The notes beneath the pieces were generated by a model. It searched no databases. It was not told where the DNA came from and saw only the letters and a list, made by a program, of their open reading frames with translations. Source: Polytrichum commune (lineage: Eukaryota > Streptophyta > Polytrichopsida > Polytrichales > Polytrichaceae). From it: a stretch of 64,000 nucleotides of DNA. Made by a program: the position numbers and the translations under genes. The DNA is taken from contig OX485808.1 in assembly GCA_950295325.1 (NCBI GenBank), positions 15,704,527 through 15,768,526 of the forward strand, written 5' to 3'. Below, piece after piece: positions 1-10,789 of the stretch (positions are counted from its first letter, which is position 1; every line of letters begins with the position of its first letter).

Positions 1-2076
1 CAACCTTGACCGCTTCCTTGTCTCTAGCTTTCTCATGCTCTTGCCAAATTTGAGATTGATTGCTTGGTGAGTCTACAGTTGGATTGGTGTTTGTTGGTTG
101 TCAAGTTTTTATTTGTTTAGTATGAGGTAAATTTGGTATTTAAAGCCAATGTGATGGATGTTTTTCATGGTATTTTTGACAAGTTTAGGGGGGAACTATC
201 CATCCTTGTTCTTCTATTGTTGAAATAAAGGGGTTGTATTTGTCTTGTTTGGTTTTGATGGCTTGGTCCGTGCATATGTCATGCATGAATGTAGATTCTA
301 TTTATTCGTATGGCTAGGTTAGGAGCAGGTGGGAATGGGCCGTTTTGTTCTTGTGTTGCTCCTTGTATATAGATAATGTTTGGGCATAGTCTAGCTAGGC
401 ATGTGCATGGTAGGAACCACAAGGGGATGGTGTGGTCTTATGAGCGTTTTGCATTGTTACCAACTTTTGTGAACGTGCAGTGTCGTGTGTGTGAGTTTGA
501 CTCAAGTAAGTTGGTGATTTGTTGTGTGGAGACATTGTGTCTTGCTATTCGGAGGCCTTTGAGGAACTTGTGTGTTGCATAGTGATGGTAGATGGGGCCA
601 CGTGTCTTTGTCATTGTTATGGCATAGTGGTATTTGGGGTTGGGGAATTCTAGGGACCAACATAAAGCTTTTCCTATGGTTTCCTATGTATTTGCTCATC
701 TAAATTTGAGTATTTGAGTGATTCGAGCGTCAAGGGTTTGTTGTGTTTCCTATAATGAGTTGGATATTTATGATGCGTTTGGTCATTAAAGATCCATTTT
801 TCAACAAAATATATTGTTTAGCTTATTTTATTGTAAGTATATCATTATTTTATTTAAATGAATGTATGGAGGTCTCATATTATGCCAATAAAATTGGATG
901 TGGAGGGCGGCTTGGCTAGTCTATATGGTATGGTATGTGCAATTTGTATATGTGGGACTGGGTTGATAGTTGTTTTGGTAATAACATAGTATTCATGAAA
1001 ATGTCACATTCACATGTGACCTTTTTTTTCAAGGCCAACTTAGTTTCTAGTCTCGTGGAATGCACTTGAACTTTAGAAAAAGTTGTCTTTGGCAAAGACT
1101 GCCTCCAAAGACCAATTCAAGTTGCCCTTCCTTGCATTCGAAATAACAACATATATGACATTTTTATGTACCATGTGACATTTCCATGAGAACCATGTTT
1201 AGTGCCTTCATTGGCTATTACTACTTGGTTGTTTCCGTGGATGCATGTGTGATCTTGTATTTTTTGTATTTGATTTTGTGTGGGAACCATGTGAGGAGGT
1301 GTATTGTAGTAGCTATGAGCAGTTTGTTTGCGTGGTTGTCTTGGGAGGTTGGGCGTCTTATGTGGTTCTTTATTAGGTAGACATTGTTAAGGGTTTTCAA
1401 TGACGATATGTATGTCATGGGTTAGGTCTTTTTCTATTGGCTAGAGCTAGCCATATGGCATACAATTATGCTCGTAATATGATTTTGGAAACTAGGTAGT
1501 CTTTTCGCAATTTTTATGTTGTTAATTAGACTATGCACTCTTGAGCCTACTATATTTCCAATGCCTTTATCATCCGGCAGTATAAAGGAGTCATATGTGT
1601 GTAGATGCTTGCATAGGGGTTATATTTGGGTGGGTTTATGGTGTAATATTCAAGGGGATATCCGGTATTCGGGTGGGGGTGTAGGTATGATGGGTTTTTT
1701 TGGGTGCGATTGTCCATTTATTTGATGCTTTCACGTCGTATGGTTTTATGATGGTTGTTGGGTTGTATGTGATGGTTTTGAGGTTGCATGTGGATTGGAT
1801 GGCTTGTTGGAATTGGAGAGCAAGTGTTTGTCTTACGCAGAGGGGGGGGGGGGGTCTAGACTGTGTACACATATGATTGTTATGAAAGTTGGTTTAGGTT
1901 GGTTGTAGATAGATAGATAGAAACTCCGGTCCCTTTTTAGCAAGGGGCCGGCGTGAATAAAGTGTCCGTTCGTAATGCCAATGACCCGATGCCCACTGGA
2001 CAAGGGGACATTGGGACAATACTACTCTCCCCTTTCGAGGATGGACACTATAGTGACACACTATACTAGTTCCTAG
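1..2076. other. Intergenic DNA without a supported gene
   Basis: No open reading frame here looks like a protein family; the longest are under 80 codons. The plus strand is conspicuously rich in G and T and poor in C, which makes the spurious minus-strand frames rich in Pro, Thr, His and Asn. A run of 11 or more G lies near 1844-1855 and a short GATA microsatellite near 1909-1921. I see no tRNA, rRNA or recognisable transposon end. Confidence 0.6.
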
Positions 2077-2463
2077 CTAGCCACTAGTGCCTTGAAGATA
2101 CCGGACATGGTATCCCCCCACAGGGCTTTGAGGTACCCATACAACAAGGTCCAAGGACCCCCCACCATAGTTGGGTGGACTAAGGTGGTGAGGTTGGTTG
2201 TAATAGGGTGGCCATTGGGGTTCTAACGTATTTTCCAATCCATTTGGTGGGATGGCGGCAATTGTATGGATGTTTGGTTGAGTTATTACTAGTTTTATGG
2301 GGGTCCAATCTTTTTGGTTGAGGATTGTGATGGTGATATTTTTGGAGCTTTCTTTGGCAGATAATCTGGCCCAATGAATTGCCTCATTTGTGGTTCGGTA
2401 GTTGGTTGGATATGCTAGTATGGCTCCTTGCCATTGTGTTATTGAGCTAGTCCCAAAAGCCAA
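2077..2463 (-). pseudogene. Possible RNase H-like remnant of a retroelement (weak)
   Basis: A 128-codon open frame on the minus strand. Its middle part (a TNEAxxWARLxAKE-like stretch followed by an alternating hydrophobic strand) resembles helix A and the following strand of the RNase H domains at the C-terminus of plant LINE polyproteins. No catalytic aspartates can be placed with confidence and no reverse transcriptase is found next to it. The C-terminal third reads as low-complexity Gly/Val sequence. It may be only a chance frame in G/T-rich DNA, so treat it as a lead rather than a gene. Confidence 0.2.
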
Positions 2464-3725
2464 AGATGATGGGGTCTCTTAGGTGGGGTCAACAATATAT
2501 TTTTAATATTGTGGGGCACGTTCGTGGTGATGAGTAGTATGATTGTTGTGAGGTGGAAGGTATTGATAACTAGTGTTTTGAATTTGGTTTATGGAATGGT
2601 GGTGGTTAAGGGGGAGGATTTTTTTGGGTTTCTTATGAGGCACGATTGTGATGTACCTATGAAGGAGCCCTATGAGTTCGGTGGTGAAGTTTTTTTTTTT
2701 TTTTTGGGGGGGGGGGGGTTGCAATGTCTTAGTTTGCAAGTTGGTGTGTTGTTAATTATATATTTCCTATAGCCATGTGAGTGTTTCAATGGTAAGTGTG
2801 GCTATGTATGAACCTTTGTGATAAAAAACCAATGTGTTTTCTAAGCAAAATTGGATCATTAGATGATGTGTTTGAAAATCTTTGTTTGGGTTGCATTCTT
2901 GTGTTATGAGATTTAGATTGGGGCTTTTGATAGGTGGTCGGACGAATTTAGTATCTTTGGACAATAGGGTGTAGAAGTCAATTGGGTATTTCTTTATTGT
3001 ATTAGTAATGTGTTGTTGGTGCTAGTTTTTATGAACTAATGTGAGGATGTGTTGTTTATCAACCTATGTTGTGATATTGTGGTAAGGGGTATGCCGTGTA
3101 CACAAATATTGTTGATGGATGACTTGGACACCCCATTTGTCTTTTGCTTTCTAAGCTAACCTTTCCATCATTTTTGTGATGTATGTTTTGTATCGTGGCT
3201 TAATTTAATTGCTTTGAGGCTAAACCCCGTTAAAATGTTTTATTGGGTTTTCCTTTTAAGAATGGTTTTTGAAATGACCCAAAGTTTGGCCTCGGTGTGG
3301 AGGATAATCATAGGGTATAGCACTCTTTCAACTAACCACTCGTTGATTTGTAATAAACATATGGCATATGGAAATAACTAACCCCAACCTTTGAAAGTGA
3401 TTGAAAGGTACTACTAAGTGATTGAAACATGCATAGTTAAAAAATAACTTAATTGAATGGATCATTTAATTGCATGTGAGCAAGATAATAGCCCCCATGA
3501 AACAATTATACAATGTTTCCCGTAAGTCACACTAAGTGTCAGCCCCGTGAATCATATGTGGAGCAACTACACAAAGTGATGAACATTTGAATGCAAATAA
3601 GCTATCCGTAACGTTTTTATTACCAGAGAACCATTATGTCATTTGTCAATAGAATATAATATGTATCATTGTCAACATGATTATGATTGTATGCATGGTG
3701 TTGTGGGCTTTGAAGACTACACCAA
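2464..3725. other. Intergenic DNA with a T/G homopolymer tract
   Basis: Contains a poly-T run passing directly into a poly-G run (about 2689-2718). Otherwise G/T-biased in the first half and AT-rich in the second. No gene or complete transposon recognised. Confidence 0.5.
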
Positions 3726-3726
3726 A

Positions 3727-4206
3727 GGCCACTTCACACACAAGACTGACAGCCCATGACCATTGCACTTCAAGCACTCTCATTGGTGGAAAAGGTGGAG
3801 TTGGTCCAAGTTCGCTTCACACTACACTTGAGGGACCAACGGAGTATGTGAATGCAAGATGGATGTAAAAGTGTACATGGAACCTTACATGGCATCAAAT
3901 GGATCATCTTCATGGTCACTTGGATTATTTTTTTAAACCACCTCTTGGAGGTAGGCCTAACACAAAACTGGAAGACCATGGCACTCCGAACGCTTATTTT
4001 TATCATGTGTGAGGACACATATGAATAGAAATTCATTGAAATAGCACATGTTTGAGGGCCTGGTCACATATGACTTCACACTACACTTGAAGATGCGTGA
4101 CCACACTACATGATTTTGGAGGTGTGTTGGGACGGCCTTTGGACACTTTCTTTTGGGCTCTCACAATCCCATGGTCACAACTCTTGGCTTGTGTGTGAAG
4201 TGGCCC
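3727..4206 (+). mobile_element. MITE-A, full-length PIF/Harbinger-type copy
   Basis: About 480 bp bounded by inverted ends. The left end begins GGCCACTTCACACACAAG and the right end is its complement, CTTGTGTGTGAAGTGGCC. The inverted similarity extends about 35 bp, reaching a shared ATGACCAT/ATGGTCAC block. The same unit recurs at 4716-5134 and, inverted, twice at 13654-14656. One of those copies has a TAA target duplication, which fits the 3-bp TWA/TTA duplications of the PIF/Harbinger superfamily. It has no coding capacity; the small frames inside (for example 3677-3868 and 3770-4036) are shadows of the repeat. The flanks of this copy no longer show a clean duplication. Confidence 0.8.
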
Positions 4207-4715
4207 TAATATTGATTTTTTTTTTTTGGAAACCATGTATTGGACAAACATGGGTTCCTAGCAATTGAGAACTCCCACATGGGACACTTGGATTGGAATA
4301 TTTAGCAATTTCGAAAATATGTTTGTTTCCGGGATGCCCATATGAATTTTGCCATGATATCCATCTCATGTCCTTTTGTAAAAAAAAAAATGACATGGCA
4401 CTCACAATCGGCATGCAGGATAATGACCTCAAAAGGTTGGCTAGAGAGGGCAATTAAGGGAAGATGTATAAAAAGGCGATCTCCAACTCAAAGTTGAATA
4501 TTGTGAAGGAGCTTGGTATATTTTGTATCCTACCATTTATGTGATGAAACATTGCCATGGATGATTGAAATTTGGATCCAAAATCACTTAGTAAGTGGCA
4601 GTCGTTGCATGATTGTAAATCTATAATGACCAACTTACAAGGAATGGCAAATATTGTTCAAGGTTCACATTGAGTATTGGTGACACTACACAAACGGTTT
4701 ACAATTAGTCTTGGC
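4207..4715. other. Spacer with a degraded MITE-B fragment
   Basis: Bases about 4530-4715 match the interior of MITE-B (see 5579-5932): the 'gatgaaa.attg.catggatgattg' block, the 'aaatcact..gtaagtg.cagt' block and the 'ttgtaaatctataat' block occur in the same order, but the ends are lost. Position 4219-4229 is a poly-T run and 4380-4390 a poly-A run. No gene is seen. Confidence 0.55.
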
Positions 4716-5134
4716 CAAGTCCAAGTTCGCTTCACACTACGCTTGAGGGATCAACGGAGTATGTGAATGCAAGATGGATGTAAAGTCCACATGGATTCCT
4801 ACATGACATCCAATGGATCACATTTTATGGTTACTTGGACTATTTTCAAAAACCACCTCTTGGAGGTAGGCCTGACACAAACCATGAGACCATGGCACTC
4901 CGAACGCTCACAACTGTTGATTTGTTCTATTTTATCATGTGTGAGGACCCGTATGACTAGAAATTCATTGAAATAGCACTTGGTTGAGGTCCCGGTCACA
5001 TATGACCACACACTACACTTGAGGATCCATGACCACAATACACGATTTTGGAGGTGTGTTGGGATGGCCTTTGGACACTTTCTTTTGGGCTCTCACAATT
5101 TCATGGTCAGGGCACTTGGCTCACATGGGCCCTA
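4716..5134 (+). mobile_element. MITE-A, 5'-truncated copy
   Basis: Starts inside the MITE-A consensus, at the GTCCAAGTTCGCTTCACACTAC block. It runs through the same sequence as 3727-4206 to a diverged right end (GGCTCACATGGGCCCTAA). Same orientation as the 3727 copy, so the two form a direct pair about 1 kb apart. Confidence 0.75.
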
Positions 5135-5578
5135 AGTGGTAGGTGGAGCTTAGCAATGTTATGCCAATCCCTTAAGAGAATCCGACTAAATAAGAAGAAG
5201 AACAACAACAACAAGAATAGGAATATCAAGTGTGGCCACACTTATCTGTGTTGATCTTCTCGCTCCTTCTGTAAATTGCTTTCTAGTAAAACCCATGCCA
5301 TCTGGGAAATTGACGGAAAAATAATTTACAAAAGGAACTAGAAAAACCAACACAAATACGGGTGCCCGAAAATTGCCTCCATTTGGGGCAAGGTGTGAGT
5401 GTGAAACCCCACTTGATGGATGCAAGCATTGAACGGGAGAACTAATTGAACCGCTACATTGTTGGGTCCAATTAGTGTGGGTCACCAATTGTAGTTATGC
5501 GTTCCTATAACTTTTACCGACAATGTCGTTTTTTTACCAACTAAGTTATATCATATTCTTTGGTGTGCATATCAACTA

Positions 5579-5932
5579 CACTAATACGATATTTAGTGTC
5601 ATGTGGTATTTAATGTCACTACGGCAACTTTTTGGATGACAATTCTTACGAATAAGCGTACAAATGTAGTCATGGATTGATGGATGAGTTCATCCGTTGG
5701 CCAAAACCGTACCTTCTTTTGTCAGCAACTTGTGATGAAATATTGTCATGGATGATTGGAATTTGGATGAAAAATCACTTGGTAAGTGACAGTAATTGCA
5801 ACATTGTAAATCTATAATCCCCCCAAAAATATTACAGGGCATGACAAATAATGTTGGGTTAACATTTAGTGTTGGTGACAGTATACCGCGATTCACAATT
5901 GAAATCGGTGACACTAAAGACCATATTCAGTG
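5579..5932 (+). mobile_element. MITE-B, full copy flanked by TA
   Basis: A 354-bp element starting CACTAATACGATATTTAGTG and ending in its approximate complement (TGACACTAAAGACCATATTCAGTG), flanked on each side by TA. A second full copy at 48929-49301 has the same ends (CACTAAATATG...CATATTTAGTG), also flanked by TA. Fragments occur at 4530-4715. A TA target duplication would point to the Tc1/mariner group. The CACTA start could instead suggest CACTA elements (3-bp duplication), but TA on both sides of two independent copies favours the former. Non-coding. Confidence 0.7.
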
Positions 5933-6028
5933 TACTTATGTTATTTGGGTTTAAAATGAGAATCTCAGTAAAATATTAAAGCATTGTGTAACTCAAAATG
6001 ACAACCCACACAAATTACACAAAACAAC

Positions 6029-6140
6029 AAAGTTATAGATGAACCGGTCGAAGTTCCAGACTTCAAGGAAATTATTGATCATTCTAGAGGAATCTATGGA
6101 ATATACCTTGATTTAATAAATGAAAACCGAAAGATCATAC
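6029..6140 (+). mobile_element. MITE-C (hAT-type), truncated copy
   Basis: Matches the central part of the MITE-C elements at 54517-54748 and 20929-21154: the 'gttatagatgaaccggt.gaagttc.agact' block, then 'aggaatctat.gaatata' and 'gaaaaccg.a'. Both ends are missing. It lies directly against the left LTR of the copia remnant, which probably cut it. Confidence 0.6.
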
Positions 6141-6145
6141 CATGG

Positions 6146-6404
6146 GTTCCAAAAATGAGAAGACAAAGAGTAGTGACGTGTAAAACTCTAAGAGCGAAAG
6201 AGCAAACGACCAAGAGGCCACTTTTCATTTATTGATCTTCTACTCTGGTGTATTTAGAAGTATGATACTTTCATGGGAACATGCCTCGTCGGTAACAATG
6301 ACCATAGTTCCAAGATAATATGACTATAGTTCTAAGGTAACATCCTATGATGACGAAGTTGGGTCTTGTAACACCTAGCCACTGTCGACGGTGGTGTCTT
6401 AACA
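6146..6404 (-). repeat. LTR (3' LTR in element sense) of a decayed copia element
   Basis: About 255 bp that recur as a diverged direct repeat at 8288-8544. Shared blocks include 'catttattgatcttct', 'cggtaacaatgac.atagttccaagata' and 'ggtggtgtcttaaca'. Read on the minus strand it begins TGTTAAGACACCACC. It is preceded, in element sense, by a purine stretch (CTAGGGAGAG) that fits a polypurine tract. The outer limit is approximate. Confidence 0.6.
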
Positions 6405-6639
6405 CTCTCCCTAGACACAACAAGTCTTATTTTGGACATCACATTACCTTCCCTCATTAAAAAACCTTGTTATAATAAATATTCTTATAAATGAGGTAAA
6501 AACTCACGGTGAAGGAGGGGGGGAAATGGAAGGGTCTAGACATGATTATTTACATTTTAGATTGGAATGAAATCCTTTGCATTCCTAATCCTTCGATAAT
6601 ATGTTATGCCAAGTAGTTGGTAATGACTTAGTAAATAAG

Positions 6640-7230
6640 ACTGCTAGGTTGTCAAAATACTTAATATGCTTCACATCTATATTTGATTCTTTGATGTAGC
6701 CCGCCTTTATCGAAGCAATGTCTGTTGCATCGACTCCATATATTTGGGTTTGAAGATGTCAGAACATCTGGGCATGATCCATAAGAATTCTTGATGAAGC
6801 CATCAACCAATCGCAACCAAGTGCATTCACATAAAGTCTCATGTAGGGCTATCATTCTTTAATGGTTGAAGATGTGGCTGCAACATTTGTTTCGTTGACT
6901 TCCAAGATATCATTGCACCTTGTATGAGGAAAACATAAAATGTATGAGATTTTCCTTGATGTAGATCGGAGAGATAACATGCATCCATGTATCGGTTGAT
7001 CTTGCTTTTCTTTCCAACTTCATAAAACAATCCTAGATCCTCCATGCCTTTGATGCATCACATGATATGTTTGACACCATTCCAATGCTATTTTGTTGGC
7101 TTAGCACTAAATCTAACCAACAAATTAACGGCAATTGCACTGTCAGGCCTAGTGCAATTTTCCAAATATATCAATGCACCTATTGTTGCCAAACACGGGT
7201 CCCAAACATTTCTCCCCCCCCATCGCATGG
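6640..7230 (-). pseudogene. Ty1/copia reverse transcriptase C-terminus and RNase H, broken
   Basis: Reading the minus strand from about 7225 to 6661 in two frames gives the familiar end of a copia polyprotein. First comes a thumb region with an AVNLL-like motif and an HWNGVKHIM-like stretch. Then follow the RNase H strands MEDLGLFYEV and DACYLSDLHQGKSH, then GAMISWKSTKQ, then (after a frameshift near 6840) ALHETLCECTWLR. These correspond to conserved copia blocks with D, S and E positions of RNase H recognisable. At least one frameshift and several stops break it, and integrase and protease are not seen. It sits between two diverged LTRs, so it is an old, partly deleted element. Confidence 0.7.
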
Positions 7231-8287
7231 TTTGAAATCATCCTTCTTTAGGTCCAATGATTGTACCACCATTGGAGAACTTAGCGGTTGAGCCGCATCC
7301 ATGTAGAAACACTTGAGTATCTTTAGAGTGTACAAATTTTGATGTCAAAAAATGCCTCCTGCATTTTTCGTTTGTGTAATTGAGCACATTGTATGTGGGG
7401 ATGAAGATCTTTATCACGGCCAATTGGAAAATCTAAGTATCTAATAATGCTAGGTGATTTACACCCAACATATATCCCCTCTCTCATTTGGGAGGGCCTT
7501 CTTAGTTCTTTGTGGGGGAAGAATGGGTACTATCAACTTACATCCAAAAATCTACGAGTGTTTCACGCTAGGTATTTGAAGGTGTAATGGATTCTACCAC
7601 AAAGGATCTTGAATGAACCAATGTCCATGCATGAAGGATAGCGTAACCCCATGATGAAGTATGAAGGTCAAATCTCATAAGTAATAGTTTGGCAATTAAC
7701 TACAATATCTTGATATATTAGGATTATGCTAGAACATTTGTCTCGTGGACATGTTATATTTTCATTCGAGAGAAGCTTGAGGATGGAGAAAATCAAATTC
7801 CTAACATATCCATGTATAATCAATTTGCATACATTATGAACAAGGCATTACAATGCGATGAGTTTGAGCGTTTTTGCAACCACCTCACCATCGCTTCACT
7901 AAAAACAAGAAAAAACTAGGATTTAAGTTTATTTGGATTTATGCATGAATTTTGGACAATTCCAACCGCCATTATGACATACGCTAGATTGCAAAACTAC
8001 ACAAATATGGTGGTTGATGAACATAGAATACAAACATGTGGTTGTTGTTTTTCCTATTGTCGTTTGATGTTTTGGTCCCCACAAGTGTACATCCCTTATT
8101 ATTTTTGGACAAGTGGTTTGTCCAAATATACAGTTATAAGTTTTGTATGATACAATTGCAATCACAAAATAAGTTGGTGCAACCTAGCAATTCCTCCAAA
8201 TATTGTTGTGTTCTTGGATCACGATCCTCTCACTCACTGCACCTTTCTTTCTTCCACCTCACAACAACTAAACTGGTTAGAGCTTTG
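7230..8287. other. Rest of the copia interior, unrecognisable
   Basis: Lies between the RNase H remnant and the second LTR. No conserved gag, protease or integrase motif could be read. Next to the LTR end, at 8277-8290, a GTTAGAGCTTTGTG stretch may be a decayed primer-binding site in minus sense, but it is a poor match to any tRNA end I can name. Confidence 0.4.
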
Positions 8288-8544
8288 TGTTGATAAAGAG
8301 TTACAAAATAATGATAAAAGATGAAAGAGTAATGATGGGATTTTGTACAAGTCAAAACGCAAGAGTGGGAGAGGTCACTTCTCATTTATTAACCTTCTAA
8401 TCGGGTACATATAAGTTAGAAGGTTTGATACACTCAAGGTGGCACGCCTCATCGGTAACAATGACTATAGTTCCAAGATAACATTCTTTGACGACGAATT
8501 TGGTCTACTGACACCCAATCGTTGTGGATGGTGGTGTCTTAACA
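8288..8544 (-). repeat. LTR (5' LTR in element sense) of the decayed copia element
   Basis: Direct-repeat partner of 6146-6404, ending in the same 'ggtggtgtcttaaca' on the plus strand. The two LTRs differ at many positions and by small indels, so the insertion is old. Confidence 0.6.
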
Positions 8545-8711
8545 CCATGTCATTGGTTGAACTTAAAGACATTGGGACCTTAATCGATTATGCTAAAAAT
8601 GATCCATGGACATTGGACGCAAGTAAACTTGACAGATCCATAAGTCCCATGATCTCTATGTGGCCATTCATTGTACTCACTAAAAAACCGAACAAGTAAC
8701 CAGGGTTGTCT

Positions 8712-9464
8712 GGGGCCATTCACGGTTGGGGTACTACTTTTGGCCGTCTAACGGGAAACGGACTTTTTTGGATAACTTCACATGCTTGGTATGCTTAGAT
8801 TTGTATTGTGAAGCATATTTTGGATCATACCTACATTTCATACTCCATATCGAGTACACTGACAAAGTTAATTTAGAAGGAATAGGGTCATCTAAGATAT
8901 CCTTTTGATTCCTGAAAGGACATTCAGGAGTGTTGTCTTAATTGTTCACCTTAGGATCAAGGAATGAAAAGGACAACAAGAATCAATCGAAACGATCCCA
9001 ATTTTTTTCCTCACACTCATCGTTCAAGTGTGTACCAATAGAACCAAATATGTATTGAATAGCAATTGCCCAACTTTACATGTGGCACCAAACATGTCCA
9101 AATATACATATACTTACGGCCACACGTAAAAGGAACGTCTAGTATTAGAATTGGACAAAAAAATTTATATGAATGGACACATGACACTTTTACCAAGGTA
9201 CCAAGATACATAACAGTAAATAATTGACCACCAATGCACACCTAAATAACAAAAAAATGCCACTGATGTGGCCTAGGGTTTAGGGTTTAGGGTGATTATT
9301 AAATAATAATAAAAATATTTCTTGATAAAGCTTATGAACTATCTACTTATTTATGTAAAATTTATTGATCAAATAATAGTAAATCATGATAAAAACCAAG
9401 ATCAATGCGACAAAGTCCTTAAGTCCTTTGTCCCAAAAGTAGGACCCCAACCGTGAATGGCCCC
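8712..9464. mobile_element. MITE nested in the hAT-like element
   Basis: A 753-bp element with about 35-bp inverted ends: GGGGCCATTCACGGTTGGGG at the left and CCCCAACCGTGAATGGCCCC at the right, continuing into TACTACTTTTGG / CCAAAAGTAGG. It is flanked by GTCT on both sides; removing the element and one GTCT restores the hAT end. It contains a short interstitial telomere-like stretch (two and a half TTTAGGG units near 9276-9292). The small frames inside show no family resemblance. Confidence 0.8.
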
Positions 9465-9689
9465 GTCTATTGTGTCGTGACGGAGGCTAATCCCGACATA
9501 ATGTCGTGGCGTCACGACACGTATTTGTCACGACATTATGCCGGATGCCGTCTTTATCCTGACGAACTTGAATTTTACCGTATTTTTTTGTGTAATTACA
9601 TTACCCCAATCATGACACATAGGATTTACGATGTCCACGTATGGTGCCATGTTAGCAAAGTAGAGTTAAAGTGGGAAAAAAATTACTAG

Positions 9690-9935
9690 CGCCCGTCCCC
9701 CCCCGTTCCCCCCGCTCCCTACGTTCCCCTCCCCCATCCGGCCCTCATCCGGCCCTCATCCGCCCCCCTCCCCCACCCATCCGAACCCGGTCCCCCCTAA
9801 TCCGAACCCCCTCCCCCCCATCCGTACCCCATCCGGCCCTCCATCCGGCGTTCCCCCCGTCCGCATCCGTTCCCGCCCCCGTTCCCGTTCCCGTTCCCGT
9901 CCCCGTCCGCTCCGTTCCCCTCCCCCCCACACCCT
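9690..9935. repeat. C-rich microsatellite/minisatellite
   Basis: Almost pure C with interspersed T, G and A: arrays of CCCGTT, CATCCGGCCCT and CCCCCAT words, with a terminal array of CCCGTT hexamers near 9870-9915. Every reading frame is open, giving a spurious Pro/Arg-rich frame on one strand and Gly/Arg-rich frames on the other. The minus strand has many G runs and could form G-quadruplexes. Confidence 0.85.
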
Positions 9936-10207
9936 CATGTGTCATATTTTACTACTTTGATTTTAACAGAATGATAAACACAAAGGCAAAATGATTTACC
10001 TGGCAAGGGAAATATGCACATCCACGTCGGATTTTTCTACCACATTGGATGCCACCTTGGCAAGATGGTAAGTATTTTACCCACCCTACTAGCTTCCCCT
10101 TAGTATGACCCTATGTGGACCCTATTATGTCGTGACGGAGGGGTCCGCCCCGACACGACACGTCATGACGGTGGCAGGACGTCGCGATAGACAACCCTGC
10201 AAGTAAC

Positions 10208-10789
10208 TTATGACAAGTACAACCAATGTTGGTATGGTATATAGGTGAATGTATGTATCAATGATCAATATCCAAATTGGACTTAAAGAACTCGCACATG
10301 GGTATCAATTTTTTAATATTGGTATATGATATGTCAAGATGAGAGAATCTTTGTATACCCGAATTATAATTTGAATCAATAACATTATAAATTATGTTGA
10401 TATTGCGGTGATTTAATCTAGGCGTGAAGGTTATATTTCCCAAATTGATAATTATGTTAAAGTGGTGATCTCACATGCATGATGAGACAATCTAAAGGGA
10501 GTATCTAAGTTGTCCAAGTTTTTTTTTCAAAATTTGGGTACTAAATGAACTAAGTACTACATTGTTTTTGGTATTTAGCATCACTTAGTATTGGGGATTA
10601 CGCCGAGCTTTAAATTTTGAACCAAGAATACAAGTTATCATGAAGTAAAGTTGTTTGTTATTCATGATGTCCCAAAAGAATACCTGGTCTTGTTCTAGCA
10701 TTGCATGATTTGAAACAATGAGCGACACCAAATACCATAAAGTGTGGAGTTATTTGAAAGTGCCCATCACCTCACTAAGAAACTTTGGG
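10208..10789. other. AT-rich intergenic DNA
   Basis: No gene or transposon end recognised. It may belong to the outer part of repeat D, but no second copy is seen in this window to delimit it. Confidence 0.4.

Larger units (their letters stand above)
8693..10207. mobile_element. hAT-like non-autonomous element with 8-bp target duplication
   Basis: The ends are CAGGGTTGTCTAT on the left (from 8701) and its complement ATAGACAACCCTG on the right (to 10199). They are flanked by a perfect 8-bp duplication, CAAGTAAC (8693-8700 and 10200-10207). An 8-bp duplication with CAGGG-type ends is characteristic of hAT elements. No transposase is encoded. Its own DNA is small (8701-8711 plus about 9465-10199) because a second element (8712-9464) sits just inside its left end. 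The interior has repeated CGTCACGACA-type inverted motifs (about 9470-9545 and 10128-10190) and a long C-rich tract (about 9690-9935). Confidence 0.85.

Noticed and set aside
9276-9292. Telomere repeat
   Set aside because: Only about two and a half TTTAGGG units, inside a MITE; no chromosome end or long interstitial array.
9671-9994. Proline-rich 107-codon frame and glycine-rich complements
   Set aside because: Consequence of the C-rich microsatellite; all frames are open there.
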